Shown: positions 24,551 through 32,683 of the stretch, piece after piece
Layout of the letters: each line of letters opens with the position of its first letter
How positions within the stretch are numbered: the stretch's first letter is position 1
Assembly (NCBI GenBank): GCA_000719025.1
Contig: JODP01000003.1
Coordinates: 372,001 to 436,000 of the forward strand
Length of the DNA: 64,000 nt
DNA from: Kineosporia aurantiaca JCM 3230
Lineage (GTDB): Bacteria > Actinomycetota > Actinomycetes > Actinomycetales > Kineosporiaceae
Direction: 5' to 3'
The notes under the pieces: model-generated
Seen by the model: only the letters and a program-made list of their open reading frames with translations
Told to the model about the DNA's origin: nothing
Database searches by the model: none
Position numbers and translations under genes: made by a program

Positions 24551-26581
24551 GTGAGTACCACGACGATCCGTCCAGCGCTTCAGCCGCGCGACACCGCCCG
24601 GATGGCGGCCGTCGGCACCGTCCTGGTCATCCTGGCCCTGGCCACCGCCGGAGCGGCGGCCGCCGGGTCCGGGGCGGTCGCGCCGAGCATCCTGCAGGAC
24701 GCCGGGCCGCTGGTCCGCTGGGGGCTGATCTTCGCCCGGGTGGTGGCCGACATCGCCGGATCGGTCACGGTCGGCGTGCTCCTGCTCACCGCGTTCGCGC
24801 TGCCGGTCGGCAAGCAGGGGCAGGCGCACCGCCCGGCCTTCCTGATCGCCGCCGCCGCGGCCACCGTCTGGGCCCTGGCCGCGCTCGTGCTGCTGGTGCT
24901 CAACCTGGGCGACGTGCTCGGCGCGCCGATCGACAGCCCGGGCTTCGGCAGCCAACTGGTGGCCTACACCCGCGACATCGAGCAGGGCCGGGGGCTGGGC
25001 CTGACCGCGGCCGGCGCCGCCGTGATCGGCCTGCTCGCGGCGGGCGCGGTGAAGACCAGCTCGGCCGCCTGGCTCACCGCCGGATCGCTGGCCTGCCTGA
25101 TCCCGACCGCGCTGAACGGCCATGCGGCCAGCAGCTCGGACCACCAGACCGCGGTCAGCAGCCTCGGCCTGCACCTGCTCGGCGCCTCGATCTGGGTCGG
25201 CGGCCTGGCCGCGCTGCTGCTGCTGGCGCCCACCGTCAAGGGTCCGGTGCTGGCCAACGCGGCTCAGCGGTACTCCACCCTCGCCCTCTGGGCGTTCATC
25301 GCGGTCGGGCTGTCCGGCGTCATCAATTCCTGGTTGCGGGTCGGCAGCCTGGGCAACCTCGGGAACACCTACGGCCTGCTGCTGCTGGGCAAGTCGGTCT
25401 CGCTGGTGCTGCTCGGGATGTTCGGCTACCGGCACCGGGTCGCTACCCTGCCCGACCTGGACGCCGGCCGACCCGGCGCCTTCACCCGGCTCGCGGTGGT
25501 CGAGCTCGGCATCATGGCGATCGCCTTCGGCCTGGCCTCGGCGCTGTCCCGGACGCCTCCGCCGAACGCCGGCGAGCCCACCACCGACCTGGCCGAGTCG
25601 ATCACCGGCTACCCGATGCCGCCGGCCCCCAGCCTGGCCCACTGGTTCACGCTGTGGCAGCCCGACCTGATGTGGGTGCTGATCGCCGCGTTCGCCCTGT
25701 ACGCCTATCTGACCGGGGTCTTCCGGATGCGGGCCCGGGGCGACGCCTGGCCGCTGGGCCGCACCGTGAGCTTCGCCCTCGGCCTGATCGTGCTGGTCTA
25801 CACCACCAGCTCCGGCCCCGCGGTCTACGGCCGGGTGACCTTCAGCGGGCACATGGTCATGCACATGGTGCTGACCATGATCGTGCCACCGCTGCTGGTG
25901 CTCGGGGCCCCGATCACCCTGGCCCTGCGCAGCGTGCCCGCCCGGAAGGACGCCAGCCGCGGCCCCCGCGAGTGGCTGCTGATCATCACCGAGTCCCGCT
26001 ACCTGCAGGTGCTGGCGTTCCCGCCGGTCGCCGCCGGGATCTTCGCCGGCAGCCTGGTCGCCTTCTACTACACCGGGGCCTTCCACCTGGCCCTCACCAC
26101 GCACACCGGGCACGAGCTGATGGACGTGCACTTCCTGCTCAGCGGTTACCTTTTCGCCTGGACGATGATCGGCGTCGACCCGGGCCCGAAGCGTTTCGGC
26201 TACCCGATCCGGCTGATCGTCCTGCTCGCCACCATGGCCTTCCACGCCTTCTTCTTCCTCGCCCTGATGAACGGCGACACCGTGCTGCAGTCGCAGTTCT
26301 TCGGCAACCTGGGCCGGACCTGGGGCGGCGGCCTGCTGGACGACCAGCAGCTCGGCGGCGGCATCGGCTGGGGCATCGGGGAGTTCCCGACCCTGCTGAT
26401 CGCGATCGTGCTGATGGTGCAGTGGGCCCGTTCCGACGATCGGGAGTCGCGCCGCTACGACCGCAAGGCCGAGCGCGACGGAGACGCCGAACTCACCGCC
26501 TACAACGAGATGCTGGCCCGGATGTCCGGCCAGAAGGCGGCCCCGGTGAAGGAGGGGCAGACCCCACCGGCCGCTTCGTGA
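24551..26581 (+). CDS. CopD-CtaG fusion: copper resistance / cytochrome oxidase assembly protein
   Basis: A 676-residue integral membrane protein. The N-terminal half (~1-330) has about eight helices and the LGASIWVGGLAALLLL segment of CopD/YcnJ copper import proteins. The C-terminal half (~370-640) matches CtaG of caa3-type oxidases, with the HMVMHMVLTMIVPPLLVLGAP motif and later His residues (HELMDVHFLLSGYLF). Fusions of this kind are common in actinobacteria and are thought to supply copper to the oxidase or protect from it. The C-terminal tail is charged and cytoplasmic. An S9 peptidase follows after 13 bp. Confidence 0.9.
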   Translation: MSTTTIRPALQPRDTARMAAVGTVLVILALATAGAAAAGSGAVAPSILQDAGPLVRWGLIFARVVADIAGSVTVGVLLLTAFALPVGKQGQAHRPAFLIAAAAATVWALAALVLLVLNLGDVLGAPIDSPGFGSQLVAYTRDIEQGRGLGLTAAGAAVIGLLAAGAVKTSSAAWLTAGSLACLIPTALNGHAASSSDHQTAVSSLGLHLLGASIWVGGLAALLLLAPTVKGPVLANAAQRYSTLALWAFIAVGLSGVINSWLRVGSLGNLGNTYGLLLLGKSVSLVLLGMFGYRHRVATLPDLDAGRPGAFTRLAVVELGIMAIAFGLASALSRTPPPNAGEPTTDLAESITGYPMPPAPSLAHWFTLWQPDLMWVLIAAFALYAYLTGVFRMRARGDAWPLGRTVSFALGLIVLVYTTSSGPAVYGRVTFSGHMVMHMVLTMIVPPLLVLGAPITLALRSVPARKDASRGPREWLLIITESRYLQVLAFPPVAAGIFAGSLVAFYYTGAFHLALTTHTGHELMDVHFLLSGYLFAWTMIGVDPGPKRFGYPIRLIVLLATMAFHAFFFLALMNGDTVLQSQFFGNLGRTWGGGLLDDQQLGGGIGWGIGEFPTLLIAIVLMVQWARSDDRESRRYDRKAERDGDAELTAYNEMLARMSGQKAAPVKEGQTPPAAS

Positions 26582-26594
26582 TAGGACGAACCGG

Positions 26595-28610
26595 GTGAAT
26601 CCCACTGCGCTCGGCTTCGGCGATCTGGATCACTTCCTCGACCTGCCCCGGCTGTCCGGCCTGGCCCTCTCGCCCGACGGAACCCGGCTGATCACCGCGG
26701 TTTCCGGGCTCGGGCCGAAACGCACGAACTTCGTCAGCTCGCTCTGGCAGGTGTCCGCCGATCCCGAGGGGGCGCCGGCCCGGCGGCTGACCTGGGGAGC
26801 GCAGAGCGAGTCGGGGGCGGCGTTCCGGCCGGACGGCTCGCTGCTGTTCGTCTCGGCCCGCCCGGACCCGGACGACGACGAGGACGAGCGCCCGGCCTCG
26901 CTGTGGCTGCTGCCGGCCGAGGGCGGTGAGGCCCGGCCGTTCGCCACCCGTCCCGGTGGCATCTCCGGGGCCGGTGTCGCCGCGGACTCCGGCACCGTGG
27001 TGCTGAGCTCGCCGACCATGCCCAGCTCCAGCAGCACCGGTGAGGACGAACGGCGGCACCAGGCCCGCAAGGACCTCAAGGTGAGCGCCACGCTGCACGA
27101 CAGCGCGCCGTTCCGCTTCTGGGACGAGTACTGGGGTCCGGAGGAGGACCGGCTGTTCGCGGTGGATCCGGACGGCCTGCGCGATCTGACCGGTTCCACC
27201 GGCCCGGCGTTGCGCACCGACCCCGGTTTCACCCTCACCCCGGACGGGACCACCGTGATCGCGGTCTGGAACGTGATCGACCCCGGGGCGGTGCTGCGGC
27301 CCACCCTGGTCGCGATCGACGTGGCCACCGGCGCCCGGCGCACCCTGCTGAGCGATCCGAAGACCGAGTTCTCGGCCCCGGCGGTCTCCGCCGACGGCAC
27401 CAAGCTGGCCTACGTGGCCGAGCAGCTCTCGACTCCGGACGAACCGGTGGACAAGACGCTGATGGTGCTGCACCTGGAGACCGGGGTGACGCACGAGGCC
27501 GCTCCCGGCTGGGACCGCTGGCCGTCCAGCACCCCGGTCTGGACTCCGGACGGTGAGGCGCTGCTGGTCACCGCCGACGACCAGGGGCACGGCCCGGTGT
27601 TCCGGATCGACCTGGACGGGCGCACGGCCCGACGGCTGACCGAGCGGGGCAACTTCACCGATCTGGTGATCGCGCGGGACGGGACCGCGCTCTACGCCCT
27701 GCGGTCCACGATCGACTCCCCGCCCACCCCGGTCCGCATCGATCCGCAGACCGGCGCGGTCAGCGTCCTCAAAGGTCCCTGCGAGGCGCCGGTTCTCCCC
27801 GGCTCGCTGACCGAGGTGCAGACCACGGCGGAAGACGGCGCGGTCGTCCGCGGCTGGCTGGTCCTTCCCGAAGGTGCGACGGCGGAAAAGCCTGCGCCGC
27901 TGCTGGTCTGGTTCCACGGCGGCCCGCTGAACTCGTGGAACGGGTGGCACTGGCGCTGGAACCCGTGGCTGGCGGCCGCCCGCGGCTACGCCGTGCTCCT
28001 GGCCGATCCGGCCCTGTCCACCGGCTACGGCCGTGACTTCGTCCGACGCGGATGGCCCGGCTGGGGCGGCGCCGCGTACACCGACCTGATGGCGATCACC
28101 GATGTGGTGGTCGCCCGCGCGGACATCGACGCCGGGCGTACGGCCGCTCTGGGGGCCTCCTACGGCGGCTACATGGCCAACTGGGTCGCCGGGCACACCG
28201 ACCGGTTCCGCGGCATCGTGTCGCACGCCGGGCTCTGGGACCTGACCGCATTCGCCCAGGTCACCGACGCCGCGTTCTACTTCCGGCAGTCCATGTCGCC
28301 GGAGGAGCGGGAGAAGAACTCGCCCGCCCGGTTCGCCACCGAGATCCGCACCCCGATGCTGGTCATCCACGGCGAGAAGGACTACCGGGTGCCGATCAGC
28401 GAGGCCCTGGCCCTGTTCACCCGGCTCGGTGAGCTGGACCCGGGGGAGTCCGGGTCGGGCGCGATGCCGCACCGGCTCCTGGTCTTCCCGGACGAGAACC
28501 ACTGGGTACTCAAGCCGCAGAACTCCCGGCTCTGGTACCAGACGGTGTTCGCGTTCCTCGCCGAGACCGTTCTCGGCGCGTCGTGGCAGGCCCCTGAGCT
28601 GCTGCGATAG
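26595..28610 (+). CDS. S9-family prolyl oligopeptidase-like serine peptidase
   Basis: A 671-residue peptidase with an N-terminal beta-propeller (~20-400; repeated LSPDGTRL, FRPDGSLL, VSADGTKL and WTPDGEAL blades) and a C-terminal alpha/beta hydrolase. The triad is S522 in GASYGGY, D596 in GEKDYRVP and H636 in DENHWV. S9 enzymes of this type release peptides from short substrates, often dipeptides or acylated peptides. No signal peptide is seen, so it is probably cytoplasmic. GTG 26595 lies 13 bp after the CopD-CtaG stop; an operon is likely but the functions are unrelated. Confidence 0.92.
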   Translation: MNPTALGFGDLDHFLDLPRLSGLALSPDGTRLITAVSGLGPKRTNFVSSLWQVSADPEGAPARRLTWGAQSESGAAFRPDGSLLFVSARPDPDDDEDERPASLWLLPAEGGEARPFATRPGGISGAGVAADSGTVVLSSPTMPSSSSTGEDERRHQARKDLKVSATLHDSAPFRFWDEYWGPEEDRLFAVDPDGLRDLTGSTGPALRTDPGFTLTPDGTTVIAVWNVIDPGAVLRPTLVAIDVATGARRTLLSDPKTEFSAPAVSADGTKLAYVAEQLSTPDEPVDKTLMVLHLETGVTHEAAPGWDRWPSSTPVWTPDGEALLVTADDQGHGPVFRIDLDGRTARRLTERGNFTDLVIARDGTALYALRSTIDSPPTPVRIDPQTGAVSVLKGPCEAPVLPGSLTEVQTTAEDGAVVRGWLVLPEGATAEKPAPLLVWFHGGPLNSWNGWHWRWNPWLAAARGYAVLLADPALSTGYGRDFVRRGWPGWGGAAYTDLMAITDVVVARADIDAGRTAALGASYGGYMANWVAGHTDRFRGIVSHAGLWDLTAFAQVTDAAFYFRQSMSPEEREKNSPARFATEIRTPMLVIHGEKDYRVPISEALALFTRLGELDPGESGSGAMPHRLLVFPDENHWVLKPQNSRLWYQTVFAFLAETVLGASWQAPELLR

Positions 28611-28662
28611 AGGCTGGGCGAAGTCCCGGGCCGGGCTGATGGTGCACCGGGGCACTAGTCAG

Positions 28663-28689
28663 GGAAACTTCGGTTGATTGTGCAACGTT
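28663..28689 (+). promoter_or_regulatory. Candidate ECF-type promoter
   Basis: GGAAAC (28663-28668), 17 bases, then CGTT (28686-28689) fits the usual ECF promoter form (GGAAC and CGT). It lies about 104 bp upstream of ATG 28793. Confidence 0.4.
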
Positions 28690-28792
28690 CGGCCCGCCCG
28701 CCGCGTCCTGCCTTTCGGGAGGGTGCCGACGGGATGCCGGCGCACGGGACCTGAGAAGTAAGCCTGAGTAGGTCGGGCCTGAGTAGGTAGGG

Positions 28793-29599
28793 ATGGCGCG
28801 CGCGATGACGGAGCATGGAGCGGACGACGAGCTCGCTACGCGACTCGACCTCGCTCTGCACGAGCGGCTCGACAACGACCTGTCGGTCAACGTCGCCGCC
28901 CTGGCCGCCGGTGGGCGGCGCCGGGCCCGGCGGATCCGCTCGCAACGGCTGGGCGCGGCGGCCGGGGTCCTGGCGGTGCTGATCGCGGTCCCGGTGGGCT
29001 GGCAGCTGGCCACGGCCTCCCGTCCGAACAGCACACAGAGCGCCGCGTTGCTGCCCGAACAGAAGGCCCGGGCGGCCGACGAGGTACCCGACTCGGTGGG
29101 TTTCGCGGCGTCCGAACTACCCCCCGGCTCCACCCTCACCGGGGCCGGGGCGGGCGCCAGCTCGGGCTCGGTCGACCCGGAACTGGTCGCCGGACTGGAC
29201 TGCGTCGGTCCCACGGGCACGGCCGCGGCCGCCCCGGGGGCGACCGACAACGCCCAGCAGAGGCAGTGGCGCTGGAGTGGCGCCACCGATGTCTCGCTCA
29301 CCGTCACCCGCTGGGCCAGCACCGACGCAGCGGCCGACGCGCTGACCACGCTGGCCGACAACACCGGCACCTGCACCTGGACCGACCCGGTCGAGACGCA
29401 GTCCGACACCATCGCCGGCTCGAACCAGACCTGGGCCGGCAACTCCACCGTCGACGGGCGCTCCCAGGTGCACGTGATCGTCCGGGTCGACGAGATGGTG
29501 GCCGGCCTTCAGGTCACCGGCAGCGACGCGGAGTCGGCCACCGAACTCGCCGACTCGCTGGCCACGCTCGAGGTGGAGAAGCTCAAGGCAGCCGACTGA
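28793..29599 (+). CDS. Single-pass membrane protein with secreted sensor-like domain
   Basis: A 268-residue protein. Residues ~1-55 are cytoplasmic with an Arg-rich stretch (GGRRRARRIRSQR). One helix follows (LGAAAGVLAVLIAVPVGWQL, ~60-79). The outer ~190 residues have two cysteines (GLDCVGP and GTCTWTD) and end in a beta-rich part like PknH-type sensor domains. The layout recalls anti-sigma factors, but no zinc motif or neighbouring sigma gene is present. An ECF-like promoter upstream hints at envelope stress control. Function unknown. Confidence 0.7.
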   Translation: MARAMTEHGADDELATRLDLALHERLDNDLSVNVAALAAGGRRRARRIRSQRLGAAAGVLAVLIAVPVGWQLATASRPNSTQSAALLPEQKARAADEVPDSVGFAASELPPGSTLTGAGAGASSGSVDPELVAGLDCVGPTGTAAAAPGATDNAQQRQWRWSGATDVSLTVTRWASTDAAADALTTLADNTGTCTWTDPVETQSDTIAGSNQTWAGNSTVDGRSQVHVIVRVDEMVAGLQVTGSDAESATELADSLATLEVEKLKAAD

Positions 29600-29601
29600 G
29601 C

Positions 29602-30096
29602 TCAGACTCCGGGCGGGGGCGGCAGCACGTTGTCGTACTTGTCCAGCAGTCCGAGCAGCTTCTCGGTGATCCGCTCCGGACCCCAGGGCTGGACCTGCAC
29701 GCCCGGCCGCGGTTCGTCCCCACCCTCAATGAAGAGGCCCTCGGAACCGCCCGGGGTGTAGAGGAAGAGCATGCTCGCGGGCTTCAGGCCGGTGTTGGTG
29801 AAGCGGTGCAGCACACCCCGCGGCAGGAAGACCAGGTCGCCGACCCGAGCCGTGAAGGTGCGCTCACCCTCGAGGAATTCCAGTTCCCCGCTGGTCAGGT
29901 AGAACGTCTCGTCGGACCGGGTGTGGGTGTGCGGCGGCGGCCCGCCCCCGGGCGGCACCGAGGCCTCAATCGCCCCCAGCACTCCGCCGGTCTGTTCCGC
30001 GGCGAGCTTGACGGTGTAGACGTCGCCACTGAACCAGGTGGTCCGCCCTTCATCAGCCGGCACGTGCAGACCCTGGGCAGTCACAGAAAAGCTCAC
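29602..30096 (-). CDS. Cupin-domain protein
   Basis: A 164-residue cupin if started at GTG 30096 (GGGA seven bases upstream); the frame to 30360 overlaps the divergent regulator and is rejected. Cupin motif 1 reads PHTHTRSDETFYLTSGELEF (~46-65) with metal-binding His, His, Glu; motif 2 is FLPRGVLHRFTN with the last His. These small proteins include dioxygenases, isomerases and binding proteins. It is divergent from an AraC-type regulator whose own N-terminus is cupin-like, so the regulator probably controls it. Its stop lies 2 bp beyond that of the convergent membrane protein gene. Confidence 0.85.
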   Translation of the reverse strand: MSFSVTAQGLHVPADEGRTTWFSGDVYTVKLAAEQTGGVLGAIEASVPPGGGPPPHTHTRSDETFYLTSGELEFLEGERTFTARVGDLVFLPRGVLHRFTNTGLKPASMLFLYTPGGSEGLFIEGGDEPRPGVQVQPWGPERITEKLLGLLDKYDNVLPPPPGV

Positions 30097-30208
30097 GCTG
30101 GAGTCCCGTCGCAGTTCGTCGATATGGCTCCGCCAACCTAAAATCACGAAGCGACCCGGTCCATGATCCTTCGTCCGGGTCTTCGTGCGAATCGTCCGGG
30201 AGGCCCGC

Positions 30209-31138
30209 GTGGACGTCCTTTCCAACCTGCTGGAACTGGTCGACGTCAAGGCGGCGCTCCCGTGCCGGCTCGAGGCGAACGGCGCGTGGGCCTTCGATTT
30301 CGCGGCGTTCGAGCACCTCCGGGTCGGCGCGGTGCTGACCGGAACCTGCTGGCTGGTCACCGAGGGGGTTGCTCCGATCCGGCTGAACGCCGGTGACTGC
30401 TACCTGCTTTCGAGTGGCCGCCCGTACCGGGTGGCGTCCTCGCTCGAGGTGGAGCCGCGCGACGGCACCGCGGCCTTCGCCCGGGTCTGGCCGAACACCC
30501 TCCGTTATGGCGACGATCGCTCCGGCAACGCCACCGTGGCGATCAGTGCGGCGATCTCCCTGGACGTGGCCACGGCCGATCTGTTGCTCGACCATCTGCC
30601 CGGCAGCGTCCGGGTACCCTCCGAAAGTCCTGGCGCCGACGTCCTTTCGCCGGTTCTGGAACTGCTCGGCCGCGAGACCGAAAAGGATTCCGAGGGTTCG
30701 GGATTCATCCGGATGCAGTTGTCCCGGATTCTCTTCGCGCAGGTCCTGCGCACCCTGCTGTCGGCCGGGGCCACCCCGGGCGGGCCGCCGACCACCGGCT
30801 GGCTGGCCGCCCTCAACGACGAGCGGATCAGCGCCGCGCTCGTCCTGATGCACCGGGAGGCCGACCGATCCTGGACGGTCGGGTCCCTGGCTCATTCAGT
30901 AGGCATGTCGCGCAGCGCTTTTGCCCAGCGGTTCCGGGAACTGGTCGGGGTCTCCCCGCTCGACTATCTGGCCCGCTGGCGGATCCAGGCGGCGGCCCGC
31001 ACGTTGCGCACCACCGACCGCACGATCGGATCCATCGCCACCGACCTGGGTTTCAGCTCCGACAGCGTGTTCAGCCGGACCTTCAAGCGGATGACCGGCA
31101 CCACCCCGTCGACCTTCCGGGCCGAGCTGCCCCGCTGA
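30209..31138 (+). CDS. AraC-family regulator with cupin-type sensor domain
   Basis: A 309-residue regulator. The N-terminal ~170 residues match the Cupin_6 sensor type (NAGDCYLLSSGRPYRVAS). The C-terminal AraC DNA-binding domain has both helix-turn-helix units (SVGMSRSAFAQRFRELVGVSPLDYL and TIGSIATDLGFSSDSVFSRTFKRMTG). GTG 30209 has GGGAGG five bases upstream and starts MDVLSNLLELVDVKAA as homologues do; upstream starts add only leader-like sequence. It is divergent from the cupin gene and is the probable regulator of it. The inducer is unknown. Confidence 0.9.
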   Translation: MDVLSNLLELVDVKAALPCRLEANGAWAFDFAAFEHLRVGAVLTGTCWLVTEGVAPIRLNAGDCYLLSSGRPYRVASSLEVEPRDGTAAFARVWPNTLRYGDDRSGNATVAISAAISLDVATADLLLDHLPGSVRVPSESPGADVLSPVLELLGRETEKDSEGSGFIRMQLSRILFAQVLRTLLSAGATPGGPPTTGWLAALNDERISAALVLMHREADRSWTVGSLAHSVGMSRSAFAQRFRELVGVSPLDYLARWRIQAAARTLRTTDRTIGSIATDLGFSSDSVFSRTFKRMTGTTPSTFRAELPR

Positions 31139-31154
31139 TCGGCCCCACGACAAA

Positions 31155-31182
31155 GGCCCGCCTCCCAACCGGGAGACGGGCC
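31155..31182. terminator. Bidirectional hairpin terminator
   Basis: GGCCCGCCTCCC and GGGAGACGGGCC pair with one mismatch around an AACC loop. It lies between the 3' ends of the convergent AraC-type and PAP2 genes, so it probably serves both. Confidence 0.75.
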
Positions 31183-31201
31183 CTCCTTCCTGACGCCGAA
31201 C

Positions 31202-32236
31202 CTAGTCGGCCGGCTTCACCAGCATCGAGGCGTTCACCAGCGCACCCTCCGGTTCCGACGAGGACCCGGAGTCGGGCAGCTCCACCGTGTCCGCACCCAC
31301 CGAGGCCGTGGTCCCGGCCGGCGCCCGGTGCCGGCGGGCGGTCCGGAAGGACTGCCAGCGGTCCAGCACCCGCGGCGTGAAGAAGCAGGCGATGAAGGCG
31401 ACCAGCAGGCCGGTCGCGACGTCCAGCACGTAGTGGTTGCCGGTCAGCACGACGGTGATCGCCACCCCGGTGGGGTAGAGCCAGCCGAAGCGGCGGGCGA
31501 AGGTGCCACCGTTGCGGTGCCACGCCCAGGCGCACCAGACGGCCCAGCCGACGTGCAGGCTCGGGACGGCGGCGTACTGGTTCGTCAGCTGCTCCATGCC
31601 CCGCGGAGCGCTCGCGCCGGCTCCCCACCAGCCGTAGTTCGACCAGACCCGGAGCATGTCCATCCAGGCGAACCCGGGCAGCAGGCGGGGCGGGGCGACC
31701 GGCAGGGTGATGAAGATGACCAGGCCGATGGCCGACATCACCATTAGCGAGAGCAGTGCCGTCAGGTACTTCGACGGGTGCCGGCGCCAGAGCCAGACCA
31801 GCACCAGCGGAGTGACGATGTAGTGCAGGCTCGCGTAGGCCATGGACAGGGGCACGGCCAGGAGACCGTGCTGCAGTGCCCAGTGGTTGACATTGAGGAC
31901 GAAGCCGAAACCCAGGTCGTCGTCCAGCCGCAGGATTTCCTGACCGCGCTTCACCGCGGCGGTCACGTCCTGCCCGGAGAACGAACGGCCCATCGAGTAG
32001 AGCAACCAGGCCCCGACGACCAGGAAAAGCTGTCCGATCACACCACCGCGGGGGTGAACTCGATGGTGCTCCGGATCGTTGGGAGACTTACCGGGACCCG
32101 TACCGGTCTGCTGAGATGGGAGAACCGTTTCCACTGCACCGGCTTTCCGGTCTGTTACGCGTGCATAGAGTTTTTCGCTGGACAGCGCACCCGGCCCGAC
32201 CCGCGGCGGAACCCAGCCCGCGGGGAACACGACCAC
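31202..32236 (-). CDS. PAP2-superfamily membrane enzyme (inositolphosphotransferase-like)
   Basis: A PAP2 enzyme with about six membrane helices. The core motif is AAVPSLHVGWAVW, followed by TGNHYVLDVATG with the catalytic His and Asp. The organisation matches the Aur1/Ipt1-like subgroup annotated in actinobacteria as phosphatidic acid phosphatase or inositol phosphotransferase. The start is uncertain. GTG 32236 has AGGA seven bases upstream and gives 344 residues; GTG 32293 (363) and GTG 32041 (279, directly at the first helix) are also possible. The N-terminal ~60 residues before the first helix are polar. Confidence 0.8.
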   Translation of the reverse strand: MVVFPAGWVPPRVGPGALSSEKLYARVTDRKAGAVETVLPSQQTGTGPGKSPNDPEHHRVHPRGGVIGQLFLVVGAWLLYSMGRSFSGQDVTAAVKRGQEILRLDDDLGFGFVLNVNHWALQHGLLAVPLSMAYASLHYIVTPLVLVWLWRRHPSKYLTALLSLMVMSAIGLVIFITLPVAPPRLLPGFAWMDMLRVWSNYGWWGAGASAPRGMEQLTNQYAAVPSLHVGWAVWCAWAWHRNGGTFARRFGWLYPTGVAITVVLTGNHYVLDVATGLLVAFIACFFTPRVLDRWQSFRTARRHRAPAGTTASVGADTVELPDSGSSSEPEGALVNASMLVKPAD

Positions 32237-32683
32237 TAGCTCGTCCTGATGTCTGCCGGGCGGAAGCCATGACCGGCCAGCGCCTTTCCCCACCTCACCC
32301 GAGCCCGTACCCGCATCTGACCGCTCCTGTCATCGACAACGTGCTGTGCCCCCACCAGAGGGCGGTAAAACCTAGGTAATGGTCTATCGTCGGTCAACCG
32401 ATTTGGCATCCTCCTCAGGTTGTACAACCAGAGCAGTACGTCATTCGTTTGTGTGTTCAAATAGGTAAGCAACAAGGCTATTTCCGGGCATGCAGTATCG
32501 CGCGTCCGCGCATCCACCGGGGACGCCGACGTCGACAACGATCACCCCGGCCTCCGCATTCCGCCATTCCAGGCGTCGTAGCCCATTCGTGATCACTTCC
32601 GCACTCCTGTGCCCTGCGCCACTCGAGAAAGAGCACGCAAGCACCGGAATCCGGACACGAATGCAGTGTGAGGTGGCCCTCAG
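32237..32683. other. AT-richer intergenic region with perfect palindrome
   Basis: About 450 bases with no convincing gene; the short open frames lack the codon bias of neighbours. The middle (about 32370-32490) is clearly less GC-rich than the rest of the window. GGTTGTACAACC at 32418-32429 is a perfect 12-bp palindrome that could be a regulator site. Confidence 0.5.
32418..32429. promoter_or_regulatory. 12-bp palindrome, candidate operator
   Basis: GGTTGTACAACC is perfectly palindromic and lies in the AT-richer gap upstream of the PAP2 gene. No regulator is adjacent, so the binding protein is unknown. Confidence 0.35.

Noticed and set aside
30096..30360. N-terminal extension of the cupin gene
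   Set aside because: It overlaps the divergent AraC-type gene and lacks cupin homology.
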